In this document: in pieces, positions 32,326 through 44,454 of the stretch
Numbering within the stretch: the stretch's first letter is position 1
Layout: each line of letters starts with the position of its first letter
NCBI GenBank assembly: GCA_964035015.1
Contig: OZ036013.1
Location: 9,099,866 to 9,163,865, forward strand
Direction of reading: 5' to 3'
DNA from: Corallium rubrum
Lineage: Eukaryota > Cnidaria > Anthozoa > Scleralcyonacea > Coralliidae
Length of the DNA stretch: 64,000 nucleotides
Program-made: the position numbers and the translations under genes
Notes under the pieces: model-generated
Told to the model about the DNA's origin: nothing
Database searches by the model: none
The model's input: only the letters and a program-made list of their open reading frames with translations

Positions 32326-35284
32326 TCTGTGCCAACAGTCTGCATATAGATACCCATTGCAGCTTATAAACCTTCAAAAGATAAAAAAAACTGTACATTC
32401 ATGTACTGTATAGCAATGACAAAAATTACTTACTGACTACTCACAGAACGAGGAAAATTTTAGCTCTACTAATTAATGCTGGATTAACTGTTCATGAATA
32501 ATGTAAACTAGAACTAATACAGCAGTTAAATTGAAGCGTGTAACTATCGGAAAGATTTTTTCATACTGTATCCTCAAGACTTTTCATTGAATTGTACATG
32601 TATCGTCCAATTTAAAGCAAAATAAATCATTTGAATGTAAAAAGCTCAAGTGTTGTTTTTTATGTCGAAATGCAGTACTATTAATTGCTCTACGAAACTT
32701 TGCACTATCCTTGGGTTCTAGTTCTGTACACTAGCTGTCGTACGGTTTGACTAGTTCCCAGGTATAAATGTCGAAAAACAACCTCGGTCTACCAGTTCAA
32801 TGATGAGGGCATGGGAGCTCATAGACTTTCTCAAAGTCCTTTTCAAACATTCTTGACCTTTCGGTTCCTCGTTGAAAATGACTTTTCCCACCTGCAGCGC
32901 GCCAAAATTCACAGGTGAATTTTTCGAGCGGTGACGTAATTCGGGAAGTAATTATATTTATGCTAAATTGCTATGCAAGTGCTATCTTTGGAAGTTGAAG
33001 TTAAACAGACTCTTGGAAACGTTTTAGTAGGGGTAGAACCACTTTCCATTGCATGTACGACAACCCGAAACACGTCAAAACAGGGCGACGTACATTTCAG
33101 CGATTTCCCGCCAGAATATTTAATTAGATTAAAAAACCTGCAAGCGAAACAAGTCCGCCTCTTTCCTCCCGCTTTCCCCCTCTCTCGCCTTTCCGCTCGC
33201 CCGCAAAAACTAGCGCTAAGAGGCGGACCTGGAGCAAGTCTAGGGAGCTCAGTGAATGTTACGTTTTCAAACCGGCGCACATTACTACATAAATTACATA
33301 TAAGACTACAGTCATAATTTTGCTATTCTTTACATTAATGTTTAAAATAACAAGCAGCACTCTGCCCATGGTTGCTGATTTGAATCGGGTATTTTGGATC
33401 TTTTCCAGATCTTGTTTTATGGAACTATACTATAGTATCCTTACAGTACATAATTATGGCTTCTTCTTGTTGAGCGCTAGTTAGAGAAGCCGCTATTGGT
33501 GACGTAAGCTGATTTCTTGCGTAAGAAGAGTGTTAGTAATATCAGTATGTCTGTGTAGTCTTGGTGATTAAACTAAAAAGAATTATTTTATATAAGAAAG
33601 TTTATAGTCTTACACCATGTTATAAATTTTTTTTAATAATTTAATAAAATTTCATAACATGGTGTAAGGCTACAAACTTTCTTATATGAAATATATTTTC
33701 GCCATGCAAAACTTCAAACAACAAAAAGAAGTGTGACAGTATTAAAATAAAAGTAAGAAGTAAGTATGCATTAAAAGTATAAAGATGTACTCAACTGAGA
33801 AACACTACAGAAAAATTCACGTTCGAAAGCTGTTTTTCTCAAACTAGTTTATTATGTATATGTATTATTTATCAAAACTATATAATTATCATTAATCAAA
33901 TATCACAAACACTATATCGTGAATTGCGATATGATTACATCATTAAATATTAACTAAATTAGGGTACAAACAATCACAGTTAAGTAATTATTACTTAAAT
34001 CTATATTTATACTTACCTATATATATTTCAATAAATGTAATCCCAGTATTTTAATAGAAAGGTACCATACTCACAGCAAGCATGTGTCTTAGCAATGTTT
34101 TTACATAAATTATTAATGATAATAATTAATGAGGGAAATCTAAAAAAATTGTCAAAATTCAATCAATATTTGTAAATGCGAATAAAACCTTGACTAATAT
34201 AACAATGTCGTATCCAAGTTAACCGATATAGTAGAACATTGCTTTAACCGTGTAAAATTATTTGTTTTTGTTTCTACGACGTCGAAACACTTTATTCATT
34301 CTACTCATGACTGGGCATTTGCTAATTAAATATCTCAAACTCATTAATAACTCATGAGTTAATTAGCCAATTAAAGAAAAAATATTTGATCACGTGCGTG
34401 AGTTCTGAAACCCTGGTAAAGATCGCATTAACTGAATTCATAATTAAGAAATCAGATAATAAACGACGAAAACAAACAACCGTTTGTTACTACATTTGCA
34501 TTCTTAATTATAAATTCAACATGAGACCATTGGATACTAATATAATACTCTCGATTTCTTTCTTAGACGGTTGAGCAAATCTAGCCACCATGTTTGAAAA
34601 GTACATTGCGAAAATTAGTTGCAGTAACAAAATATTGTTGCTGCACATTGTCAGAAAATTATCTGCACTATGGATATTCGCAGTTGAATTATCAAATTAA
34701 ATCTCGGAATAGAGACGGATTCAATAAGAGAATAGAAAAATATTCGAGTGCGATGTTTATCTCACATCCTTATATAGGTTGGTCGCTCATATTTTATCCA
34801 TTACTTGTAACACTCAGCAATAATTGATGAAGAAAAGACAAAAGATATTTTCTATGCAAGAACGACAACTTATCATATTTGAAGGAGGGAGCTACACATA
34901 ACTAACTCGATTTACATACCATGCAATTAGCGAATGTGGGAGGCCTTGGTTTGGCACATGCGCATTGATTAATATAAGTTCCACATTTGCTATGTGGAGA
35001 CGCTCCTGTCGTACCTTATTCGAGATGATTGTGTCAAGGTTCCAGAAATTGGGCAACTATATTGCTCATCATAAATTCATGATCAAGGCATCAAAACAGA
35101 TAGCGACCTCGTTCTTGATGTCACTATCTAGTTAGATACCATGAATTTGTAATCAACAACTTAATTTACTCGGTTTAGTCTGGCCATCTTGGGAGTGTAT
35201 AGGATACACATCGCTAAAAAGAACAATAAGAATCGACTAAAATGAGCTATTAACTACAGTATGAGTTCTGTTGTCATTTCAAAT
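32326..35284. other. Unassigned AT-rich sequence with small inverted repeats
   Basis: No gene is supported. 33588-33692 is a palindrome (ATAAGAAAGTTTATAG, TTACACCATGTTAT and their inverse) with ~42-base arms. 33148-33225 has inverted AAGTCCGCCTCTT / AAGAGGCGGACC ends, and 48885-48960 has a diverged version of the same small element. A frame at 32973-33317 overlaps this and has no recognisable homology. Confidence 0.4.
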
Positions 35285-35775
35285 CATTAATTAAAGATTG
35301 CAGACAACATCCTGTGCTGTGTAGTTTATTTCTCTGCGTGCTGTTGTTCTGGAAGTTGACTGACTGTTCACGTTTCGCCTCCCAGTTGTCCAAGTTCTTG
35401 GCTGGCTGCTACTGCGACCTCCACGAGTTCGAGCACCACGGTGAGAAGTTCCATTTTGTGGTGTTGCACTAGGTCCATATCCTGAGAAAGCCGTTCTGTT
35501 GGCTTTATTGCCCAATTGGGGAGCATCTTTTGGAGGTTGTTTACTTGACTTTCCTACTTTGGTTCAACCGGTTGGCTCGGACATATATTCTTTTTTCTTT
35601 TCCCTTGCCCAATTGTCCAGGGTGTTGAAAAATGTTCTGATATTGTCTGCCGTCCAGTTCAACTTTAGATGACACCAACCACCTCCATCCGAAACATCCT
35701 AGTCCTCTGACATGTAATCAATTTTTAAAACCGCTTCAAACTGTTGATGTTCTTCCACAGTAGCCTCTGCATGGT
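35285..35775 (-). pseudogene. Unknown transposon-type protein, broken
   Basis: The minus strand, with two stops, reads EEHQQFEAVLKIDYMSED, GGGWCHLKLNWTADNIRTFF, NTLDNWAREKKKEYMSEPTG and then an Arg/Gly/Ser/Thr-rich tail ending TTARREINYTAQDVVCNL. An acidic block, a Trp-containing block and an RG-rich basic tail look like an accessory protein of a DNA transposon, but I cannot name the family. No transposase neighbour is visible. Confidence 0.45.
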
Positions 35776-36034
35776 TTTCTCCTCCTTTCTAACAACTGCT
35801 GAAAAAAAAGCGTACCCACTGATCAATATATAAAAGTGTGCATAACAATCAAGTTCTGTATTCTAGCGGTTATCACGCGTGGTACATGTATGCTAGACAG
35901 CTGTATATACGGAGCCAGTTTCCTTTAATAATTCCACCAAGCATACTGTACTGTGATGTGCGCAATAAAAAACGTATTAAGTATATGCCTTACCGTTCTC
36001 TCCTGCTGCGAATACACATTCCCCTCTTTTTCCC
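35776..36034. other. Unassigned sequence
   Basis: No feature is supported. Confidence 0.35.
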
Positions 36035-36867
36035 CAACCTCGTACCCAGGCTTTTCGCTTCCGCCTCGCCAACTCGTCGAGCAAAAACCCTGGCATGGGC
36101 TGGTCACGTGCCTCTCAGAATCTGGATATACTAATGGGGGAGGGGGGTCGTTTATACGTTCGTGTTTTGTTTTTATCATGTCTGGATTCCGCTGTCAAAA
36201 AGGGTATTTATACAAATGTTAATTTAAAGCCGAAGCAAGTCACCAGTGCTTAGAGGTTCTTTTTAATCGAAGAGATACCGTCCCTGTATTGCATACGGGA
36301 TATGGAATATCGCTGATTTACCAACTGCTTCCTTCCCTGCTCACTGAGAGAAATTTATACCTGCAGAGGCAATCATGTCGAAGCTCGTTAATCATTCCTT
36401 CTGCTGTTGTGCTCGTCGTTTCGCCGCTGAACTCGCTCATTGATGATCAGCTCAAGAATATAAATTCGTGTAATATAATGAAGTAACAGCTGCCGTTGAC
36501 GTTCTTAAAGTTATTAATCGAGAAGAGTTAGTAACTGGCAACCTAAGAGCGATAGTTTTGCAGTGAGTTAATACATCGCAAATCTTGAGACACAAGGGGC
36601 AGCACGAAGGTGGAATTCCCTCACTGTAGAACTTTTTCGGTGTATTAAACTGTTTCGACATCAAGCCAGGTTAAATGATACGAAATGATATGTGATCTCG
36701 TATCACGCCGAAACTATACCACAAGACAATACGTACTTACCATCCCCTCCCTAATAGCGGTATTTTAAATCCTCCTGGATTCTGGGAGGCACGTGACCAG
36801 CCCATACCAGGAATTTTCGCTCGACGAGTTCGCGAGGGCGGGAGAGAAAAGCCTGGGTACGAGGTTG
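36035..36867. mobile_element. TIR element with ends CAACCTCGTACCCAGG
   Basis: Inverted ends of about 95 bases: 36035-36128 (CAACCTCGTACCCAGGCTTT, then CTGGTCACGTGCCTCTCAGA) and 36772-36867, its inverse. The same outer end is found at both ends of 59693-60702. Between the arms is a scrap of RecQ-like helicase. A target duplication could not be defined. No transposase is present. Confidence 0.8.
36245..36560 (+). pseudogene. RecQ-like helicase fragment inside a TIR element
   Basis: With frame changes the + strand encodes DTVPVLHTGYGISLIYQLLP (Walker A region, where a working enzyme has GxGKS; here GYGIS lacks the Lys) and VVLVVSPLNSLIDDQLKN (motif Ia). After that comes EELVTGNLRAIVLQ. RecQ family proteins are 3'-5' DNA helicases; RecQ-like genes are also carried by some large DNA transposons. 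The fragment is dead and about 100 codons long. Confidence 0.65.
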
Positions 36868-37009
36868 CTTTTTCCGTGGAGTAACGGAATTATTCTCAAC
36901 TTTTTTTATTGTTCTAAAATGAATTTTCACGGCCTCTAAAACAAAAAAGCATATTAAAATTTTTAGCAATACACATTTGATTTCGTTGCGAAAATATTTA
37001 TTAATTGGA

Positions 37010-37356
37010 TAAGTTCACTGTTTGTTAGACGAAACCATGCGAGCCAGATTATCATTGCAATATAGAATTTAAGTTCATAAATTTATAAATGTGCATCCTA
37101 AGAAATGAGTAAATTTAATTTTTTAGTATTAATGTGTACAATAGACAATCTATGTGCTTTCAGACGAAACATCAGAACACGAGCCAGATTATCATTGCAA
37201 CATAAAATTAGTTTATTATAAACATATAAATGTGCATCCTAAGAAATGACAAATTTAATTATTTAGTTTTAATGTACAATAGACAATCTGTGTGCATTCA
37301 GACGAAACATCAGGACACAAGCCAGATTGTCATTGCAACATAAACTTAGTTTATTA
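37010..37356. repeat. Satellite array 1, ~130-base unit
   Basis: About 2.5 units with GAGCCAGATTATCATTGCAA, TAAATGTGCATCCTAAGAAA and CAATAGACAATCTGTGTGCA. The same unit occurs at 41785-41950, 42475-42839 and 48219-48765. The array is cut at 37356 by the end of the inverted-repeat element. Confidence 0.93.
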
Positions 37357-37759
37357 CTAGAAATACATGAATGCAACAACCCCTCGCCCACTTTTATTAA
37401 ATGGTTTTTTGAAACACCCCACCCAACCCTGATTTAAAATAAGCACTCCTGATATACAACCAATATAAAAATAGGTACGCAATGCGTACATGCGGATACT
37501 GGTTTTTATTTGGCCTACAGATAATGATTGACCAACGTAAATTGTTCGCCAAAATATACTGAAAATGCTTGACAACCTTGACATATCAGCATATGCTCTC
37601 ACGTATCATCTAGAATCGACAATAATTAATGTTTAAATGCCTTTAATAACTTAACAAGATAAATCCTTAATTCTAGCCCTTACTTAAACTCCAACCCAAT
37701 CCCTAACCCAAACCCTGCCCCAACCCTAATCTTAACTGTAATCTTAAAATGACAATTTT

Positions 37760-39736
37760 AGGTAAATTGGGAAAAACGAGAAACCCGGTAGCTAATCACA
37801 TTGTTAAAAGAATGTGATAATATATCGCTTTCGTTCCAATCTATTCTTTACTGTCTACATTAGACTCTGGTAACACATGAATTGATTTGTCTCAACAATG
37901 ATCAACGCGCTTTTTGAATAAGTACTTTATACGCCTACGTGTAACTCAAGCAGTACCAAATACAGTTTATTTCTGCGTATAATCAGACAATCAGATGGCC
38001 GAGGGCCTAACATGTCAACAGTACACTTGAAACATTAGTTAAAAGGCTATTCATATTCATAAAGATCCTGGTTCGAACCCAAACAAGCACTCGCTCTGTC
38101 TTTTCGTCCATGAAAAGCTTCTTGTTTTAGCGAGAAAGTTGAAGGGCGTTACGAAATAATTATAATAACACTTTGCATGTATGGTTTTATTATGCGATGC
38201 TGAATTACTGAACACGAAAAAGTATTGAGTGTGAACGAGCATTGACCGCGCGCTTGCTTTAGTATATTAAGATAACAGTGAATACATGTAATATCATAAC
38301 CTAAAATTAAGCTACGAAATGCATACTATCTGGTATATAGGTATGTGGTTTAGAAAGCAGTCACTGATTTGCAAAAATTGACAAAATCGTTTAAACTTTA
38401 CTGTATATCGACAGACCAGTAGACCACTATCAGCTATCAACTCATCGTGGATATTTTCTTGGCGTCTTGTGATTGCGTGCAAAAGCGAAACTCGACTTCC
38501 AATCTTCCAGTGGTTGTTCTCGTACACGCTCGTAAACCCTTCGGACATACGAATAAGACTTCTGAAGTATGCCTATTAGCGTTGCGCCTTGATCACGTGA
38601 TTGACGAAAACATTCGGATGGTTTAGCAACCAGTATCCGCAAAAACGCACGTTAAGTGGATTTACATAATAGTTTTATTTATTGTTCAACCTGCTGTTTG
38701 TTCTTTTTGTAATCTTGGCGGCAAGCAGCTTTTGGCACAGCATAACCTATGTTGACGTCATTACAGCTTGTTTTCCCCTGGACATGTTAACTGTTCAGTT
38801 TTGTGAACAGGAAAGAAAACATGAAACGCGGTCCCTATAATCGCATCAAAATATGATACTTATATCGCGTTAATTTCGCTTGAGTGTAATGTTAGGTAAA
38901 TCGGCAAAAACAGGAAACGCGGACGCTAATCGCATTGTTAAAGAATATGATATTTTTATGTTTTATATGTCTATGTTTTAGACTCTGGTAACATATGCAT
39001 TCATGCGTCTCAATAAATCGATGTTCAACGCGTTTTTTTAATGGGTATTGCATACGTCTACATGTAACATAAATAATGCCAAGCACGGTGGATTTCTACG
39101 TGTAAACCTATAACTAAAACATCTTGGTCGAGCGCTTATAAACACGTAAACACTTGAAACATTTAATAGTTAAAAGGGCATTCAGATTTCAGAAAGATCT
39201 TTAATCCGATGCCAAACAAGCGCTCACACTGTTTCTTCGTCCTTCGAAAGCTTGTCGTTTAGGCGACAAAGTCGAAATGCGTTCCGGAATTATTATAGTA
39301 ATACCCTGTATGGTTTTATTAGGTGATGCTTTTGAACACGAGAAAGTATGGCATGTAAATGTGCAGTCACCGCGCGCTTGTATAAAACGTACAGTACATA
39401 TATACACATACATATATGCATGCATAAAAATGTATTAAAATGCTGAAATACGTATTGTTTCGAAACCAGACTATCCGCAAAAATTCTCAAAAACGTTCAA
39501 ATTTATACGGACAGACCAGTAGCCCACTGTGAGTTGTCGACTTTTCATCATATTTCTTGGCGTCTTTTGATTGCGTGCAAATGTTCATTACATGAAACAA
39601 AACTCAACATTTATCTCCCATTCGTTGTTCGTGTTCACTTTCGTAAACCCTTCTGACATATAAATAAGACTTCTGAAGTATGCTGATTCAGACAATTGCT
39701 ATTGGTCTGCGTTGATCACGTGATTGACGAAAACAT

Positions 39737-39816
<80 letters not shown>

Positions 39817-39870
39817 CCGCGCTCATGACATAGCGGATTATGGTTTAGCAACCAGTATCCGCAAAAACAA
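37760..39870. repeat. Diverged ~1.1-kb direct duplication
   Basis: 37760-38648 and 38893-39870 are parallel copies (TAGGTAAAT, then CTCTGGTAACA; both ending GTTTAGCAACCAGTATCCGC). Copy 2 carries a (CA)n insertion of 75 bases. Both contain a tRNA-like pair of boxes: copy 1 has GATGGCCGAGGGCC near 37996 and GGTTCGAACCC near 38071. The boxes are too far apart (about 75 bases) for a normal tRNA, so a tRNA gene is not claimed. Confidence 0.75.
39740..39814. repeat. (CA)n microsatellite
   Basis: About 37 pure CA units inside copy 2 of the direct duplication; absent from copy 1. Confidence 0.97.
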
Positions 39871-40573
39871 ACAGATTTTAAAGCAAATGATAATCCTCGA
39901 GATAATTATAGAAGTTGAACATATCAAAGCAAAATTTAGATCTGGTTGTAAAAAATTTATGGTTTTTATAGGAGGATTCAAAAGGGATTATTTTTTGCCA
40001 AGCACTTAAATGGCTTATGGCTTCCCTACGTGGCTATGTATACATGTTTTCTAAAGGCAGAATTAAAAGTTAACATCTCAAAATTACCTTTATAATAGAG
40101 TCTGAGATAAAAACAATTCAGTAGAATCGAATCCCAGAAAGAAGTATTAAATAGACCAGGTTTCAGTCGAAAATTTGGAAATACAGCAAAAAAAATCGCC
40201 AAAGCCCATGCAAAGTCAATGAATAACATAAACATAAGCTTATAAAGGAAGTGTTTTAAGTTAGCTTTAGTTAAGCTGACTTATGGTTTGGACGAGCAAA
40301 GGGAAAGCACGAAAACGTGAAGCTGTATATCGTTTAGGTTATTAAGACAACAAGAATCCTACCGTGTATAACTTTAAAATGATTTGACCACTGAGTGACC
40401 ACAACCAATGCAATTCAGATCGAGTTTTGTTTACCATACGGCGTCTGGTTTCTTCAGGTTCTCTGGTTTCACTTCACGATATATTAAACCGGCTGTTTGT
40501 ATCCTTTTCTTCGTTGTTCTCTTTTGTTATTGAAGTAGAACAGGCTCCATTTCGTTAAACGAAAGCCGAAATA

Positions 40574-40574
<1 letters not shown>

Positions 40575-40628
<54 letters not shown>

Positions 40629-40737
40629 AACAAATAAATAAACTATTTCACAGATTTCGTCTCCCTCGCTTTTTCTACACGCGTGTAAAATGGACTCCAC
40701 GCCTGTCGAGATTAGCACCCTCACCGGCTCGGGGATA
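40575..40737 (+). repeat. (TA)n plus solo arm of the TCCCCGAGCC fold-back family
   Basis: A (TA)n tract (40575-40625) is followed by the same arm as at 14257-14385, ending GGCTCGGGGA at 40737. Satellite sequence (TAAACATATAAATGTGCATC) starts immediately after. Confidence 0.85.
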
Positions 40738-40817
40738 AACATATAAATGTGCATCCTAAGAAATGACAAATTTAATTATTTCTCGGGTGACCTGTGATCG
40801 ACCGAGTCTAGGTTTCG

Positions 40818-40934
40818 GTTGTTTTTTTTCCTGTTTTTGTTGTTGTTGTTTTTTTTGGGTTTTTTTGTTGTTGTTTTTGTTTGCTTGTTGGGTTTTTTTT
40901 GTTGTTTTTTTTTTTTGGGGGGGGGGGGGGGGGC
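40818..40934. repeat. T/G-rich low-complexity tract ending in a G-run
   Basis: Imperfect TTTTTTG/TTG units, then a run of about 18 G at 40917-40934. Confidence 0.9.
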
Positions 40935-41784
40935 ACAAAATGACATTGCATCATCCCGTCAGGCCTTGCGAAACTGTAAGGTGTGGTCGATTTTCGATTT
41001 TTCGAGTTCTTTCTTTTCGACACCTTTGCCTTTGATCGAGTTAGGTTGAGGTGATTTCCGCGGTATTAGTGAATTCATCAGTAGTTGATCAGTAATGTTG
41101 CTGACAAGGTTTGTCCATGAAGACAGAATAGACGAGTATATTACAGACGGAAGAAAATGTTCAAAATGCCGTGTTGACATCAATACCTCGGATTAAGCCT
41201 TGACGTGAGAACTAGAGGTACAAGAAAGAGCCACATAATATCAAAGAACATATACGTACTGTTTACCTAGTATTAAACGCCTTGCTGCTTGGTCCAACAA
41301 CTACGAAACACATGTGGTAAGCACCAAATGATGCAAAAAAAATACGTTTAGATGTATTAGTCGTCTGCATATCATGAAGGTGTCGTATTACATTCGGAAA
41401 TGTGTTTCAAAAATGCATGTTTAAATATTTTCTGTTGGTACGATTTGCATGAATTCTGTATCGGAACCATCGCTTGAATCTGCCGAATTCAGCACTATAG
41501 GTTTTGTGGTTTTGTCCAGTCTACTTAAAGAATTAAGATCGTTTAATTATTCGGCTAAACGGGCTTGTTGTTTACACCAAATCGCTCCATGGAACCAAGT
41601 ACTTCATATAAGACCATATATAGAGAATTTGTGTCGAGCGCTCTTCTGATCATGAGAGTTTTGTACTTTTTAACAAACACTTAATATGCACACGCTGTTC
41701 CTCAGGTTTTCTAGATGTGCGAAGACTGCGCCAATATTTGCAGAAATCAGTAGCCCGAATGAACGCCTAAGCAAGCGTCTTGTT

Positions 41785-41950
41785 TAGTTTTAATGTACAA
41801 TAGACAATCTGTGTGCATTCAGACGAAACATCAGGACACGAGCCAGTCTGATTATCATTGCAACTTAAAATTACTTTATTATAAACATATAAATGTGTAT
41901 TCTAAGAAATAACAAATTTTGAAATTTAATTATTTAGTTTTAAATGTGGT
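41785..41950. repeat. Satellite array 2, about one unit
   Basis: AGTTTTAATGTACAATAGAC through ACATATAAATGTGTATTCTA, matching array 1. Confidence 0.9.
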
Positions 41951-42474
41951 TAAATGTAATTTAAGCAAAGTTAACTGCCGATGTAGTTAGCCAGCGGACT
42001 ACCCCTTATGATCTTGGGGAGTCCCAAGGTCTTGAGGAGGCCCAGGGGTGCACATGCACGGTTCCCAATTGGCTGGGCTTGTGTCTGTAGCATTGCTGCT
42101 ATCTTCGCTGGCTTTGCTTGCTAGCCTGTTGCTCAGCTCTTGTGTCTTTGCATTTTGGATTGTCGCTTGTTCCCCCACCCTTCCCCCATCCCCTTTCAGG
42201 TAAGTAAAGTTAGACTCGTGTTATACGTAATATATATTCCACTGATTACTCAGTGTGACAGGTGCCGGGAGGTCTGCCTTGGCAGAGTTGTCATGGTGAC
42301 CTCTTACTGCTTACGATCTTGTCCCGAAGTTGGGATTGCTCAATTGCTTGCCCTGAAGTCGGGATTGCTCAATTGCTTGCTATGTTGCTTTGCTCATTGC
42401 TTACGGCTAGATTGCTTAGCCTTGGCCAACTATGGCACCTACCTCCAACCAACAACGAAGATCTGGCAGTTAAT
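41951..42474. other. Unassigned, with a 30-base tandem
   Basis: GGGATTGCTCAATTGCTTGC is repeated at 42332 and 42362. No gene is seen. Confidence 0.4.
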
Positions 42475-42839
42475 GAGTACAATAGACAATCTGGTGCATT
42501 CAGACGAAACATCGGGACACGAGCCAGATTATCATTGCGACATAAAATTAGTTTATTATTAAAACATATAAACATGCATCCTAAGAGGTGACTAAATTTA
42601 ATTATTTAGTTTAAATATACAATAGACAATCTGTGTGCATTCAGACGAAACATCAGGACACGAGCCAGATTATCATTGCAACATAAAATTAGTTTATTAT
42701 TAATACATATAAACGTGCATCCTAAGAGGTAACTAAATTTAATTATTTAGTTTTAATGTACAATAGACAATCTGTGTGCATTCAGACGAAACATCAGGAC
42801 ACGAGCCAGATTATTATTGCAGCATAAAATTAGTTTATT
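42475..42839. repeat. Satellite array 3, about three ~123-base units
   Basis: Three consecutive copies of CAATAGACAATCTG...AGTTTATTATTAA, ending AGTTTATTA at 42840, where the fold-back element begins. Confidence 0.93.
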
Positions 42840-42957
42840 ATCCCCGAGCCGGGCGACGGGCCGAAGGCCCGGAGCCCGGTGAGGGTGCTAATCTCGACAC
42901 GCGTGGAGTTCATTTTACACGCGTGTAGAAAAAGCAAGGCAGACGAAAATCTGGAAG

Positions 42958-43023
<66 letters not shown>

Positions 43024-43131
43024 CTTCCAGATTTTCGTCTGCCTTGCTTTTTCTACACGCGTGTAAAATGAACTCCACGCGTGTCAAGATTAGCACCCTC
43101 ACCGGGCTCTGGGCCTTCGGCCCGTCGCCCA
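42840..43131. mobile_element. Complete fold-back element: two arms around (TA)n
   Basis: The left arm starts TCCCCGAGCC and reads to AAAATCTGGAAGCTA (42957). A (TA)n loop of about 60 bases follows, then the inverse arm from TAGCTTCCAGATTTTCGTCT (43020) to near 43131. Arms are about 115 bases and nearly identical. The last ~11 bases of the right arm are missing where the Penelope-like element begins. Confidence 0.88.
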
Positions 43132-43689
43132 GCCGTTACGAGATATACGCTGTACCACAAACCAAGAAATGATGACGAACAAAACTATATTTATTTGAAA
43201 CTCCCTTTTATCAATGAGGAATTCAAACGACGTGCCCTCTCTGTGATACGCCGATCGGGAATCAGCAAGATTAAAGTTCATTTTATGAACGGCAGGCCGT
43301 CTTCCCGGGTGTTTGCTCCACCAAGAGATAGAATAAATTGCTCCGACAAGTGTGAAACATGCAAATCAGCTAAGAAACCTGGCCGATGTCTCACCAAGAA
43401 TGTGGTGTATGAAATTACGTGTTCTCACTGCGGAACGGTATACATTGGTGAAACCGGTAGAACAGTTGGGTCACGAATCAAAGAGCATCTCACCAGCGAC
43501 AAACAAACGGTATACAAACATCTCAAATCTCATAAAAATATATTATGCGATCACTCTGCTATTACTTGGAAAATTTTACACACTAACATTAGACAACAAG
43601 ATGAACGGAGATGTATAGAAGCTTTGGAAATAAAGAATCGTCTAGACAATATTATGAACGGCTGCATCGGGAGAACAATCTGTATATAA
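43132..43689 (+). pseudogene. Penelope-like element 2: Cys motif and GIY-YIG endonuclease
   Basis: An intact frame of about 185 codons after the fold-back. It starts within the C-terminal part of a Penelope-like protein: LKLPFINEEFKRRALSVIRR, then NCSDKCETCKSAKKPGRC (Cys cluster usually found before the nuclease), then VVYEITCSHCGTVYIGETGR (GIY-YIG core) and SRIKEHLTSDKQ. The end EALEIKNRLDNIMNGCIGR is typical. The RT is absent (5' truncation at ~43130). Open for its whole length, so relatively young. Probably non-functional because the RT is missing. A hammerhead ribozyme lies 135 bases downstream. Confidence 0.87.
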
Positions 43690-43823
43690 ACCGTCGCTAT
43701 TCTACATATTTTTATGACATTTAATTAACATATTTTACTCTAGTTAATTAGTCTTTTATGCCACTCTGTATTTTTAATTAGTCTTGCTTGTATATATTGG
43801 GCGTAAATAATGCCATTTGTAAT

Positions 43824-43861
43824 TCACACTGAAGAAGCCTTGATCGGCGAAACGTCTGTGA
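43824..43861 (+). ncRNA. Hammerhead ribozyme of Penelope-like element 2
   Basis: Stem I TCACA (43824-43828) pairs with TGTGA (43857-43861). The core has CTGAAGA, stem II GCC/GGC, GAAA, then C and GTC. Stem III is reduced to the self-complementary ACGT, as in the minimal hammerheads known from Penelope-like elements. The cleavage site would follow GTC at 43856. All core bases I know to be essential are present. Confidence 0.82.
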
Positions 43862-43938
43862 CTTAATAAAGTTTATGTCTGAAGAAATTTAATTATATAT
43901 TTTGTTCACGTATCCACCAGACATGGTACCCAAATTAT

Positions 43939-43939
<1 letters not shown>

Positions 43940-43978
<39 letters not shown>

Positions 43979-43989
43979 TATATATATAT

Positions 43990-44034
<45 letters not shown>

Positions 44035-44035
44035 G
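43940..44035. repeat. (TA)n microsatellite
   Basis: Alternating TA interrupted twice by TATCATA. Confidence 0.95.
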
Positions 44036-44454
44036 TCGTAGGGTGTCATGTGGTAAGAATTGTTGTACTGGTGACTGACAATGAAGCACCACAAAATTTT
44101 AAACTAAATCTATGGCTATATTTTGCGAAACGAAAGAAACGAAATGGAGCCCGCTCTACTAAAACAACAAGCGGCGGTTTAATATATCTTGAAGAGAAAC
44201 CAGAAAACCTGAAGATACTAAAGACACTAAACGCTGTATGGTAAACCAAAGGTCGATCTGAATTGGCAGTGTTTGTGGTAACTCAGGTAGGGGATTTGTA
44301 TATTTATTTTGGTGATTGGATTCATTGTATTAAGTTCCAAGACCGGCAATAGGTTTAAATAAAAGCCCTTTTATAGTCACTCGTCCGTTAAACTTAATCT
44401 AGCATCCATTATATAAAGTTTAATACATTGTGTTGTTTTCATGTTTTCGCTTAA
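44036..44454. other. Unassigned, one short open frame
   Basis: A 64-codon frame at 44050-44244 (LNLWLYFAKRKKRNGARSTK within it) has no recognised homology; it is not called as a gene. Confidence 0.35.

Noticed and set aside
37990..38085. A tRNA gene
   Set aside because: A good B box (GGTTCGAACCC) and an A-box-like sequence are present, but their spacing is too long and no acceptor stem pairs.
42475..42839. CRISPR-like array
   Set aside because: Regularly spaced identical units are a ~123-base satellite without short repeats and unique spacers; the genome is eukaryotic.
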